Origin: Anaerolineales bacterium
GTDB taxonomy: Bacteria; Chloroflexota; Anaerolineae; Anaerolineales; UBA6663
Assembly: GCA_017999235.1 (NCBI GenBank)
Contig: JAGOBN010000021.1
Coordinates: forward strand, 1-16,695
Direction of reading: 5' to 3'
DNA length: 16,695 bases
Shown here: in pieces, positions 6,644 through 14,307 of the stretch
Layout: each line of letters opens with the position of its first letter
Numbering within the stretch: the stretch's first letter is position 1
Notes under the pieces: generated by a model
Databases searched by the model: none
The model's input: the letters and a program-made list of their open reading frames with translations, nothing else
What the model was told of the DNA's origin: nothing
Made by a program: the position numbers and the translations under genes

Positions 6644-8371
6644 CTAGCTCTCGCTGAGCGGCACCAGCACGGTGATGCGCGTGCCTTTGCCCTCGGCCGA
6701 GTCGATCCGCACGGCGCCGCTCAGGATCTCGGCGCGCTCACGCATGTTTACCATCCCCAGGCTGCCGCGCCGGTCGTACTCGGCGTCCACGGCCCCCACG
6801 TTGAAGCCCACGCCGTCGTCCTGGATTTCCAGTGTCAACGTATCCCGGCTGGCCTTCAGCCGCACCCAGATGTGCTCGGCCTGGGCGTGTTTGCGGGCGT
6901 TATTGACGGCCTCTTCGGTGATATAGAACAAGACGCCTTGGTGGTTCTTCTCCAGCCGTTCTTCGGCGGCCGGGTCGGCCTCCACCAGGACGTTCTGGCC
7001 GTGGGTGTCGCGCATCTTCTCGGCCAGCTGCTTGAGGGCCGCCGTCAGCCCCTGGCTCTCCAGCACCAGCGGGCGCAGGGTGAAGAGCATGTGGCGGATC
7101 TCCTTGGTGGTGCGGCGCGCTAGATCCTCCATCTTGAAGAGCTCTTCCGCCGCGGCCTTGCCGTCCCGTTCCAGCAGCCGCCGCGCAAAATTGGCGCGCA
7201 TGGCCAGCGCCGCCACGGCCTGGGTGGGGCCGTCGTGCAGGTCGCGGGCCAGCTTTTTGTTGGCTTCTTCTTGCACTTCCACCAGGCGCTCTTTTTCCTG
7301 ACGCAGGTTCTGATACAGGCGCGCGTTTTGCAGGGCGATGATGGCCTGGTTGACCATGGCCGTGAAGAAGGCGCGCTGGTCGTCGTCGAAGAAATCCGGC
7401 AGCGGGTGCGCGTACACCACCACCCCGTACGTCTCAAACCCCACCCGCAGCGGCAGCGCGATCAGCGACCGGCAGGCCCGGAAGCCCACAAATTGCTGCA
7501 GCTCCGGGTCGCGGTCCGGGTCTTGAATAATGTGCGGCTCGCCGGTGCGGATCACCTGGGCCAGCAGGCCTTCCCGGCCGGGGCAGACCACGCGGTTATC
7601 GGCCGGCGGCAGGCGCCAGGCCACCCCCACATGCAGGCGCTCCTCCTCAAATAACAGCACCGCGCAGACCATCTCGGACGAGGTCAACGGCTGGCCCTCA
7701 GCGCCCAGCGCGCCAAAGTTCAGCGCGGCGTCCAGCACTTTCTCGTAATCCAGGGTGGCCGAGACCATCGAGGCCATGTCGTAGATGGCGCGCGCGTGTT
7801 TGCGCAGGCTTTGCGCCTGCCGGCCCCGGGCCTGCAGCTCGCGGCGCTGCGCCTGCTGCAGCAGCCGGCGCAGCTGCGTGCCAAAAAAAGCGGCCAGGGC
7901 CGCGGTGGGGAGGAGCAGCACGGCGGCCGCCAGGAGCCGCGCCGGCCAATCCGGGTCGCCGGCGTTGACGGCCGACGCCACCACCGCTTGGCCCGCCAGG
8001 AAGAGGCTCACCGTTAGCAGCGTGGTGTACCAGCGATGCCGCAGCGCCGCCGTCAGCCCCGGCAGCAGGCAAAACCAGATCAGCGGCCCGTGGGTGGCGT
8101 TGGTGGCCGCGAACACGCTCAGCCCCAGCAGGCTGTCGGCGATCAGGGTGACCGGGCGCAGCCAGGGGTGCCAGAAATCGAAGAATTCCAGCAGGGTCAG
8201 GCCGATGTTAAACGCCACCAGCGCCGCCAGGCTGGCGATGGCCGGCAGCTCCGGCGGGCCGGCGGCCGTGTTGATGAACAACGCCAGGGCCGCCGCCGCC
8301 AGAATCAGCCAGCGCAGGTTCGCGATGAGCCAGTCGATGCGCGTGGCGTCATGGTCGCGGCGGGCAGACAT
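6644..8371 (-). CDS. Membrane GAF-domain histidine kinase (NarL-type, HisKA_3)
   Basis: This inner-membrane sensor kinase has about 575 aa. Around six hydrophobic segments fill roughly residues 15-165, followed by a basic, coiled linker, a GAF domain (about 199-350), a signalling helix rich in Glu/Lys, HisKA_3 with the phospho-acceptor H379 in ARDLHDGPTQAVAALAMR, and a HATPase_c domain with EEAVNNARKHA and DDGVGF, ending GKGTRITVLVPL. The HisKA_3 type normally phosphorylates NarL/LuxR regulators; the one in this window is about 6 kb away, and no regulator is adjacent. I chose ATG 8371 because a promoter ends seven bases before it; ATG 8383 is in frame but lies inside that -10 hexamer. Neither has a Shine-Dalgarno sequence. 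The ligand is unknown. Confidence 0.92.
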   Translation of the reverse strand: MSARRDHDATRIDWLIANLRWLILAAAALALFINTAAGPPELPAIASLAALVAFNIGLTLLEFFDFWHPWLRPVTLIADSLLGLSVFAATNATHGPLIWFCLLPGLTAALRHRWYTTLLTVSLFLAGQAVVASAVNAGDPDWPARLLAAAVLLLPTAALAAFFGTQLRRLLQQAQRRELQARGRQAQSLRKHARAIYDMASMVSATLDYEKVLDAALNFGALGAEGQPLTSSEMVCAVLLFEEERLHVGVAWRLPPADNRVVCPGREGLLAQVIRTGEPHIIQDPDRDPELQQFVGFRACRSLIALPLRVGFETYGVVVYAHPLPDFFDDDQRAFFTAMVNQAIIALQNARLYQNLRQEKERLVEVQEEANKKLARDLHDGPTQAVAALAMRANFARRLLERDGKAAAEELFKMEDLARRTTKEIRHMLFTLRPLVLESQGLTAALKQLAEKMRDTHGQNVLVEADPAAEERLEKNHQGVLFYITEEAVNNARKHAQAEHIWVRLKASRDTLTLEIQDDGVGFNVGAVDAEYDRRGSLGMVNMRERAEILSGAVRIDSAEGKGTRITVLVPLSES

Positions 8372-8378
8372 GCCGCTA

Positions 8379-8406
8379 ATCATACCGACTTTGACGGCGG
8401 AGGCAA
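8379..8406 (-). promoter_or_regulatory. Promoter of the histidine kinase gene, probably leaderless
   Basis: On the reverse strand TTGCCT (8406-8401), a 16-base spacer and TATGAT (8384-8379) precede ATG 8371 by seven bases. It lies just downstream of the terminator at 8426-8457, so the kinase gene should be transcribed independently of the gene before it. Confidence 0.55.
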
Positions 8407-8425
8407 AGCCACCCGGGGCGGGGAT

Positions 8426-8457
8426 AAAAAAGCCGCCGAGGCAGCGCGCTCGGCGGC
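8426..8457 (-). terminator. Intrinsic terminator of the DUF4177-like gene
   Basis: A perfect 9-bp stem GCCGCCGAG/CTCGGCGGC (8432-8440 with 8449-8457, 8-nt loop) is followed on the reverse strand by six T residues (8431-8426). It starts 18 bp beyond the stop codon at 8475. Confidence 0.9.
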
Positions 8458-8474
8458 GGACAACCCGGGGCCGT

Positions 8475-8837
8475 TCAGCGCTTGCGCGCCGCCGGCTTCT
8501 TAACCGGGCGCTTGGCGGCCGGCTTCTTAGCCGGGGCCGACGACTCTTCCACCGGGCGGCGGAAGACCAGGCCTTCGGCGCCGGTCATGCCGGTCTGCAT
8601 ATCATCCATCAGCTCCCACCCGGCCGCGCCCAGCTGATTGAGCACCGCCGGCAGGATGGGATAGATCATCTTGCCGTGCAGGATGTCGAATTCCTCGTTG
8701 AACTGGCGGAACCGGTCCTCGGTCACCTCCACCGGCATGTGCGGCTCACTGTAATCAAAGAGCCGGTTGACATACCATTTGGTGTCGGGGCCATTGCTCA
8801 TCCGAGTCAGAATGCAGTATTCCCAGCGCGGGGGCAT
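8475..8837 (-). CDS. Small DUF4177-like protein with a basic H1-like tail
   Basis: This 120-aa protein has no assigned function. The body carries the hallmarks of the DUF4177 type: WEYCIL near the N-terminus, then LNQLGAAGWELMDDM (about 66-80) and a closing strand LVFRRP (90-95). Between them is an insert of roughly 50 residues rich in Phe, Tyr and acidic residues. From about 97 the sequence changes to a Lys/Ala/Pro tail (PAKKPAAKRPVKKP) like histone H1 or other nucleic-acid-binding tails, so a role in binding DNA, RNA or another polyanion is a fair inference. ATG 8837 has AAAGGAG nine bases upstream (8853-8847) and TATAAA directly before that. It has its own terminator and lies 87 bp after the Ser/Thr kinase stop. 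No signal peptide or membrane segment is visible. Confidence 0.82.
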   Translation of the reverse strand: MPPRWEYCILTRMSNGPDTKWYVNRLFDYSEPHMPVEVTEDRFRQFNEEFDILHGKMIYPILPAVLNQLGAAGWELMDDMQTGMTGAEGLVFRRPVEESSAPAKKPAAKRPVKKPAARKR

Positions 8838-8924
8838 AGCGGCGGTCTCCTTTATAAGGGGCTAAACCGGAAGTCACCACAGGATACCCCGCTTGCGAGG
8901 CGGAGTCAAAACGCGGCGCCGGCC

Positions 8925-10694
8925 TTAGGGGCTCGTCACCACCAAATCATCAAAACGGACTTCACCATTCGGCTTGTCAAAGGTCAGCAGGAACAGGCCG
9001 ATATCGCCCTGGGCAAAGGCCTCGTCCTGCACCTCGGCCACCAGCACCTCGTCCACGTAGAGCGCCAGATCGCCGTTGGCGCATTCCAGCGCCAGCCGAT
9101 AGCTGTCCGCAAATTGCGGGAAGAGATCGGTCTGCTTCCACTGGTTATTGGTGGCGTCGGTCAGGAAAAAGTCTTTGTTGCCCTCGGTGCGGATAATGGC
9201 GTAATAGCCGTCCGCGCCGATGCCGGCCGAATAGTAGTTCTCGTTGTCCTGATAGTGGCACATCAGCCCGAAAGTGACGTCGTCGGCGCCGGTGTTGCGC
9301 GCCGTGACTTCGATCCGCACATCGGTGAAGGACCGGTCCGGGTTATCCCAGGTAAACCACTTGGTGTTGCTGGAGCGGAACACATACGCGCCGCCGGCCA
9401 TTTCGCGCGAGACCGCGCCGTCATCAAAGGTGTTCCACCGGTCGCCGGCGTTGGTGAAGTTCTCCTCGAACAGCACGTTGGCGGCCTCCGGGGTGGCGGT
9501 ATCGGCCGGCGCCGGCGTCTCGCCGCCCGGCCCGCCCCCGTCGCCGCCAAAGAACAGGTAGGCGCCAAAGAGCGCGCCGCAGCATACAAACAATAAAGCC
9601 GCCACCCCGCCGCCGATCAGCCACGGGTTGAGGCCGCGTTTGGGCTCGGCGGGCAGGGGCGTCCCGGCCAGCGCGTCGGCGGGCAGGCTGAAGCCGCCGC
9701 TCGCCGGACTAGCGCCCGGGCCGGGGGCGCTGGCCCAGCCCCCGCTGGCCGGCGGGGCGGCCGATTCGGGCGGCAGGCTGAACGCGCTGGCGGCCCCGGC
9801 CGGCGGATGCAGCTGGGTGGCCGGCTCATCATGCACGGCCGTGGGGCCGGCCGGCGCCGCCGCCGGGGTCTGCCCCGCCGCCTGCGCGAGCGCGCGCGCA
9901 AACTCCGCGGCGGAGGCGTAGCGTTCCTCCGGGCTCTTGGCCAGCGCCTTCAGCACCACCTGATCCACGGCCGCCGGCACACCGGTCACCAGCTCGCGCA
10001 GCGAGCGCGGCGCTTCGGTCACGTGCTTGAAGATCACGCCCATCGGCGTGGTGGCCCGGAACAGCGTGGCCCCGGTCAGGCACTGATACGCGACCACGCC
10101 CAGCGAATACTGGTCCGAGCGGGCGTCCAGCACATCCCCGCGCGCCTGTTCCGGGCTCATGTAATCGGGCGTCCCAATGATGCCGGTCCCCGTCAGGCTG
10201 GTGCTGGATTCGGTGGCTTTGGCGATGCCGAAGTCCGCCAAATACGGGTTATCGTGCTGGTCGAAGAGGATGTTGTTGGGCTTGATGTCGCGGTGCAGGA
10301 TGCCCTGCCGGTTGGCAAAATCCAGCGCCTGGGCCACGGCCATGATCACGCGCACGGTCTCAGCCAACGGCAGGGGGCCGCCCTTCAGCCGGTCCGCCAG
10401 GGTGCCATTGCTCATCAACGGCATGACGATAAAGGGCATGCCGTGCGCCTCGCCGAAATCGTACAGCGGCAGGATGCTGGGGTGCGTGAGCTTGGCCAGG
10501 GTGCGCGCTTCGTTGGCAAAGCGCGTGCTGAAGTGCGGGTCCGCCAGCAGATCGGACGGCAGCACTTTCACCGCCACTGAACGGTCAATCGAAGCCTGGT
10601 AGCCGCGATAAACGGCGGCCATCCCGCCCCGGCCCAGTAAATCCTTAAGCTCATACGAGCCAAACTGTCGGCCAATCAACGGATCAGTGCTCAT
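8925..10694 (-). CDS. Transmembrane Ser/Thr protein kinase with ConA-like outer domain
   Basis: This is a Hanks-type kinase of 589 aa. The cytosolic kinase domain (about 10-270) is intact: glycine loop LGRGGMAAVYRG, catalytic K43 (VAVKVL), HRDIKPNN with D136, ADFGIAK with D154, and GTPDYMSPEQARG. An Ala/Pro-rich linker (about 275-354) leads to one membrane segment (about 358-382, LIGGGVAALLFVCC). The outer part, from about 405 to the end, reads VLFEENFTNAGDRWNTF ... YSAGIGADGYYAI ... LALYVDEVLVAEV ... RFDDLVV, the pattern of a ConA-like/DUF1080-type beta-sandwich that often binds sugars. No PASTA repeats are present. ATG 10694 has GAGGA (10705-10701) six bases upstream; ATG 10727 overlaps a likely -10 and is less probable. 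It is divergent from the M20 peptidase. Ligand and substrates are unknown. Confidence 0.93.
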   Translation of the reverse strand: MSTDPLIGRQFGSYELKDLLGRGGMAAVYRGYQASIDRSVAVKVLPSDLLADPHFSTRFANEARTLAKLTHPSILPLYDFGEAHGMPFIVMPLMSNGTLADRLKGGPLPLAETVRVIMAVAQALDFANRQGILHRDIKPNNILFDQHDNPYLADFGIAKATESSTSLTGTGIIGTPDYMSPEQARGDVLDARSDQYSLGVVAYQCLTGATLFRATTPMGVIFKHVTEAPRSLRELVTGVPAAVDQVVLKALAKSPEERYASAAEFARALAQAAGQTPAAAPAGPTAVHDEPATQLHPPAGAASAFSLPPESAAPPASGGWASAPGPGASPASGGFSLPADALAGTPLPAEPKRGLNPWLIGGGVAALLFVCCGALFGAYLFFGGDGGGPGGETPAPADTATPEAANVLFEENFTNAGDRWNTFDDGAVSREMAGGAYVFRSSNTKWFTWDNPDRSFTDVRIEVTARNTGADDVTFGLMCHYQDNENYYSAGIGADGYYAIIRTEGNKDFFLTDATNNQWKQTDLFPQFADSYRLALECANGDLALYVDEVLVAEVQDEAFAQGDIGLFLLTFDKPNGEVRFDDLVVTSP

Positions 10695-10725
10695 GTCGGA
10701 TCCTCGCCCAAAGTAATCGGTGTTC

Positions 10726-10731
10726 ATTTTA
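10726..10731 (-). promoter_or_regulatory. Possible -10 element of the Ser/Thr kinase gene
   Basis: TAAAAT on the reverse strand (10731-10726) would give a transcript starting near 10719, with a short leader containing the GAGGA site before ATG 10694. The -35 is not recognisable. The hexamer overlaps the upstream ATG at 10727, which argues against that start. Confidence 0.35.
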
Positions 10732-10809
10732 GCAGAGGCCGCTCCTGGCCGAGGCGGTCCGGCCGGCCGCGCCGCCGGCTTGGGTTGCGTTTTTGTTTGC
10801 GCGGCCGGG

Positions 10810-10818
10810 TGCTACAAT
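10810..10818 (+). promoter_or_regulatory. Extended -10 promoter of the M20 peptidase gene
   Basis: TGC followed by TACAAT (10810-10818) forms an extended -10 element, which explains the lack of a proper -35. The transcript would start near 10825 and carry the GAGG ribosome binding site at 10838-10841. Confidence 0.5.
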
Positions 10819-10846
10819 CACGCCAACCCAGCCGCACGAGGTCCCC

Positions 10847-12193
10847 ATGCACGCCGCCTTTTTTGAATATCTCGACACGCACCGCGAGCGCTTCCTCGAC
10901 GAACTTAAGCTCTACTGCGCCCAGCCCAGCGTGGCCGCCCAAAACCACGGCATGACGGAGATGGCGGCCCTGGCCCAGGCCCGGCTGGCGGCCCGCGGCT
11001 TTACGACCCGCCTGATCCCCACCGCCGGCCAGCCGGTGGTCTATGGCGAACTGGGCGATGGGCCGCGCACCCTGCTGATCTACGACCACTATGACGTTCA
11101 GCCGGCCGAGCCGCTCGACCTGTGGGAGACGCCGGCCTTCACGCCCACCGTACGGGACGGCCACCTCTACGCGCGCGGCGTGGCCGACAACAAGGGCGAT
11201 CAAATCTGCCGCATGCAGGCCATCGAGGCCTGGCTGGCCACCCAGGGGCCTCTGCCGCTCAAGATCAAGTGGGTGATCGAAGGCGAGGAGGAGATCGGCA
11301 GCCCGAACCTGGACGCTTTCGCGCACGCGCACGCCGAGCTGCTCAAAGCCGACGGCTGCTTGTGGGAGTTCGGCGGCAAGAACGAGCAGGATCAGATCAG
11401 CCTGACCCTGGGCCTGAAGGGCATCGCCTATTTCGATGTCCGGCTGAAGCTGATGGAGACCGACGCGCACTCCGGCTACGCGCCGTTCCTGCCGCACGCC
11501 GCCTGGCGCCTGGTGTGGGCGCTCAATTCGCTGCGCGGCCCGGACGGGCGCATCACGCTGGACCATTACTGGGAGCATGTGCGCGCGCCCAGCGCCGAGG
11601 ACCTGGCCTGGGTGGACCAACTGCCCTTTGATGAGGCCCGGATCAAGGCACAATATGGGACGGCGGCATTCCTGAACGGGATGGACGCGCGGGCCGCCAA
11701 CCGCGCCCTGCACTTCGACCCGACGCTGACGATCTGCGGCTTGGATGCCGGCTACACCGGCCAGGGCGCCAAGACCGTGCTGCCCAAAGCGGCCGCCGCC
11801 AAACTGGATTTCCGCCTGGTGCCGGACCTGACGCCGGAGCTGATCCACGACCTGCTGCGCGCGCATTTGGACCGGCGCGGCTTCACGGAGATTGAGCTGA
11901 CCCCGCACAGCGCCGAACGCTATGCGCGCACCCGGCCGGACGCCGCTATTGTGCGGGCCGCCATCACGGCCGCGCGCCGCGTGTACGGCCAAGAGCCGGT
12001 GCTTTACCCGGTGAGCGGCGGCTCCGGGCCGATGTACCCGCTCTCGGATATGCTCGGCATCCCGGCGGTGTGCGCGGGCATCGGCTACGCCGGCGCGCGC
12101 GCCCACGCCCCCAATGAGAACATCCGCCTGGCCGATTACTGGCAGGGCCAGCGCTTTATCGGCGAGCTGATTGAGGCCTTCGCGGCCCCTTAG
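10847..12193 (+). CDS. M20-family metallopeptidase (dipeptidase-like)
   Basis: This probable cytosolic zinc dipeptidase or related amidohydrolase has 448 aa. The metal and catalytic residues of the M20 family are visible: H81 and D83 in YDHYDVQP, the bridging D114 in YARGVADNKGD, the Glu pair E148/E149 in EGEEEIGSPN, and the C-terminal histidine in ARAHAPNENI. The dimerisation (lid) domain sits between about 190 and 310. The usual GHYD is DHYD here, with the ligands kept. The pattern WETPAFTPTVRDGHLYARG is that of the CNDP/PepV-like branch rather than ArgE or DapE, so a di- or tripeptide substrate is likely but unproven. ATG 10847 has GAGG (10838-10841) five bases upstream. No signal peptide is present. 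It ends 6 nt before the convergent MFS gene. Confidence 0.93.
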   Translation: MHAAFFEYLDTHRERFLDELKLYCAQPSVAAQNHGMTEMAALAQARLAARGFTTRLIPTAGQPVVYGELGDGPRTLLIYDHYDVQPAEPLDLWETPAFTPTVRDGHLYARGVADNKGDQICRMQAIEAWLATQGPLPLKIKWVIEGEEEIGSPNLDAFAHAHAELLKADGCLWEFGGKNEQDQISLTLGLKGIAYFDVRLKLMETDAHSGYAPFLPHAAWRLVWALNSLRGPDGRITLDHYWEHVRAPSAEDLAWVDQLPFDEARIKAQYGTAAFLNGMDARAANRALHFDPTLTICGLDAGYTGQGAKTVLPKAAAAKLDFRLVPDLTPELIHDLLRAHLDRRGFTEIELTPHSAERYARTRPDAAIVRAAITAARRVYGQEPVLYPVSGGSGPMYPLSDMLGIPAVCAGIGYAGARAHAPNENIRLADYWQGQRFIGELIEAFAAP

Positions 12194-12199
12194 CGCCGC

Positions 12200-13414
12200 T
12201 TAGCGGACGGCCTCCGGCCGGGCCTGCCAGCGCCCCGCCAGCGTGTACAGCCCCAGCAGCCCGACCAGCAAAGCGGTCAGGTAAACCGGGAGCATCGCGA
12301 TGGTGGTGCGCTGGGCCACCACGCCGGCCAGGCCCGGCAACAGCGCCGCGCCAAAGCCGGCCGCGCCAATCTGCAGGCCAATGGTGTTGGCGGCGTAGCG
12401 CGCCCCGACGCGCTCGCTCGTCCCCGACACCAGGCTCGGAAAGATCGGCGCGATGGCAAACCCGATGACGGCGACGCCCAGCAAACTGCTGAGCCCGCCG
12501 GGATTCCACCAGAGCAGCAGCGCGCCGCCGAGCGCCCCCAGCAAGCCAAACCGGATCAGAGCGGGGCCGCCCAGCCGGCGGGCGTACAAACCCGCCAGAA
12601 CCCGCCCCAGCGTAAAGGTCGCCCAGTAGCTGCCGGTCCACAACCCGGCCACTTCAGGCGCGATCCCGCGCGCCTCTGTCAACAGGGTATACGCCCAGAC
12701 CCCCAGCGTCGCTTCGACGCCGGTGTAAAGAAAGAACAGCAGAACACTCAACCACACCGCCGGACGGAGCAACGTTTCGCGATACGAGGTTTGGTAATCC
12801 GTCAGCCGCTGGGGCGCGTCCGCATCAGTCGGCTGAGCGCCGCGCTGCCAGCGCGAGACGGTGAGCGCAAACAGGGCCGCCAGCAGCACCTGCGCCGTCC
12901 CCACCAGCACATAGCCCCAGCGCCACGTCTGGAACCAATTGATCCCGGCGGTCATGATCAGCGGCCCCAGGGTAATGCCGACCCCAAAACTGGCATGCAG
13001 CCACTGCATGAGCCGCTCGCCGAAATGCGCGGCGATATAGGTATTGAGGCCGGCGTCAATGGCGCCGGCGCCCAGGCCCGCTGTCACGCCGCAGGCGATC
13101 AACATCCACCACTCCGGCACCAGGGTATAGCCGAGCAGGCTCAGCCCGGTGGCCGCGCAGCTGAGTGCCAGCAGCCGGCCCACCCCCAGCCGGGCGATGG
13201 TATAGCCGCTGGCGAAACTGGCGGTGAGATAGCCGGCCGTAATGGCCACCAGCAGGGCGCCCAGCGCATCCAGCGGCTGTCCGAAGTAGTTCCGGAGCGA
13301 CGGCCAGGCCACGCCCAGCAAACCATCCGGAAGGCCGAGCGAGATAAACGCGATAAACGCCAGCAGGACGAGGCCCAGGGTTGATTGACCCTTGAATTGA
13401 GCGAGTAATTTCAT
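12200..13414 (-). CDS. MFS transporter
   Basis: This major facilitator superfamily permease has 404 aa and about 12 hydrophobic segments. The first reads LVLLAFIAFISLGLPDGLLG, followed by AWPSLRNYFGQPLDALGALL and YTIARLGVGRLLALS, a pattern I associate with fucose-permease/YbjJ-like bacterial MFS proteins. A cytoplasmic loop rich in Gln, Asp and Arg (about 190-210) separates the two halves. ATG 13414 has no strong Shine-Dalgarno sequence, but the N-terminus MKLLAQFKGQ looks complete. It lies 51 bp downstream of the IMPase gene on the same strand and could be co-transcribed with it. No terminator separates its 3' end from the convergent peptidase gene. The substrate cannot be read from the sequence; sugar export or import is only a guess. 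Confidence 0.9.
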   Translation of the reverse strand: MKLLAQFKGQSTLGLVLLAFIAFISLGLPDGLLGVAWPSLRNYFGQPLDALGALLVAITAGYLTASFASGYTIARLGVGRLLALSCAATGLSLLGYTLVPEWWMLIACGVTAGLGAGAIDAGLNTYIAAHFGERLMQWLHASFGVGITLGPLIMTAGINWFQTWRWGYVLVGTAQVLLAALFALTVSRWQRGAQPTDADAPQRLTDYQTSYRETLLRPAVWLSVLLFFLYTGVEATLGVWAYTLLTEARGIAPEVAGLWTGSYWATFTLGRVLAGLYARRLGGPALIRFGLLGALGGALLLWWNPGGLSSLLGVAVIGFAIAPIFPSLVSGTSERVGARYAANTIGLQIGAAGFGAALLPGLAGVVAQRTTIAMLPVYLTALLVGLLGLYTLAGRWQARPEAVR

Positions 13415-13465
13415 AGTTGCTTTCGGGAGCGGGGACGCTGACTCAACCGGCCGCGCGCGCCGCCC

Positions 13466-14260
13466 TCAGGCCGGCAGGGGCGCGGCATCTCCCTCGCGCA
13501 AGACCCGCAGCATGGCGGCATGCAGATGGCCGTTGGTCATCAGCACCGTCGGCTGGTCCCACATGACTTCCGATCCGGAGGTGGTGGTCACCCGCCCGCC
13601 GGCCTCGCGCACCAGCAGCGCGCCGGCGGCGATATCCCACGGCTTGGTCCCCAGCTCCCAATACCCGTCCACCCGGCCGGCGGCCACATACGCGCAGTCC
13701 AGCGCGGCCGCGCCCGGCCGGCGGACCGCCTGCGCCCGTTTGTAGAACTGCATGAACTGGGCGAAGTTGTTTTCCGGGTTGGTGCGGACATCGTACGGGA
13801 AGCCGGTGGTGAGCAGCGCGCGGTCCAGACGCGTCTCCGCGGAGACGCGCAGGCGCGTCCCGTTGAGCGCCGCGCCCTGGCCGGCCTCGGCCAGGAACAT
13901 CTCGTCGCGGGTCGGGTCATAGACCGCGCCCGCAATCACCTGCCCCCGGCGCGCCAGCGCAATGGACACGGCGAAGATCGGGAAGCCGTGCGCGAAATTG
14001 GTGGTGCCGTCCACCGGATCCACCCACCATTCAAACTCGGCCGAGGCGCCCAGGCGGCCGCTTTCCTCAGCGCGGATGGCATGCTCCGGATAGGCGGCGC
14101 GCAGCCGGCCCAGGATCAAGGTTTCAGAGAGGTGGTCATATTCCGTCACCAAATCGACGGCGCCCTTGTACTCAATGTGCTGGGCGCGGCCGTAGCCTTC
14201 GCGCAGCAAGTCGCCGGCCGCGCGCGCGGTCTGTTCAATAAACGTCAATAAGTCGGTCAT
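13466..14260 (-). CDS. suhB: Inositol monophosphatase family protein (SuhB-like)
   Basis: This Mg2+-dependent phosphatase of the IMPase family has 264 aa and probably dephosphorylates inositol-1-phosphate or a related sugar phosphate. Metal-site motifs are complete: AEESG (E65/E66), VDPVDGTTNFAHGFP (D81, D84) and KPWDIAAGALLVREAGG (D209). The stretch RRPGAAALDCAYVAAGRVDGYWE (180-202) resembles SuhB rather than the PAP or FBP phosphatases of the same fold. The frame stays open far upstream of ATG 14260, but that extension has random composition and runs into the neighbouring gene, so ATG 14260 (MTDLLTFIEQ) is chosen. Its only AGGA lies about 15 bases upstream, too far to be convincing. It sits 47 bp after the PotD-like gene and 51 bp before the MFS gene. 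Confidence 0.93.
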   Translation of the reverse strand: MTDLLTFIEQTARAAGDLLREGYGRAQHIEYKGAVDLVTEYDHLSETLILGRLRAAYPEHAIRAEESGRLGASAEFEWWVDPVDGTTNFAHGFPIFAVSIALARRGQVIAGAVYDPTRDEMFLAEAGQGAALNGTRLRVSAETRLDRALLTTGFPYDVRTNPENNFAQFMQFYKRAQAVRRPGAAALDCAYVAAGRVDGYWELGTKPWDIAAGALLVREAGGRVTTTSGSEVMWDQPTVLMTNGHLHAAMLRVLREGDAAPLPA

Positions 14261-14307
14261 GGCAGAAACTAAATCCTCAGGAGAAAGCCCAAGCCGGACG
14301 CAGCCGC

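Noticed and set aside
7785..9596. A 603-codon open frame on the forward strand across three reverse-strand genes
   Set aside because: It runs antisense to the kinase, DUF4177-like and Ser/Thr kinase genes. Its Arg/Ala/Gly-rich translation has no motif; long antisense frames are expected in G+C-rich DNA.
10724..12106. A 460-codon open frame antisense to the M20 peptidase
   Set aside because: The forward strand has a complete M20 protein with all metal ligands, a promoter and a ribosome binding site. The antisense product is Gln/Arg/Gly-rich without any domain.
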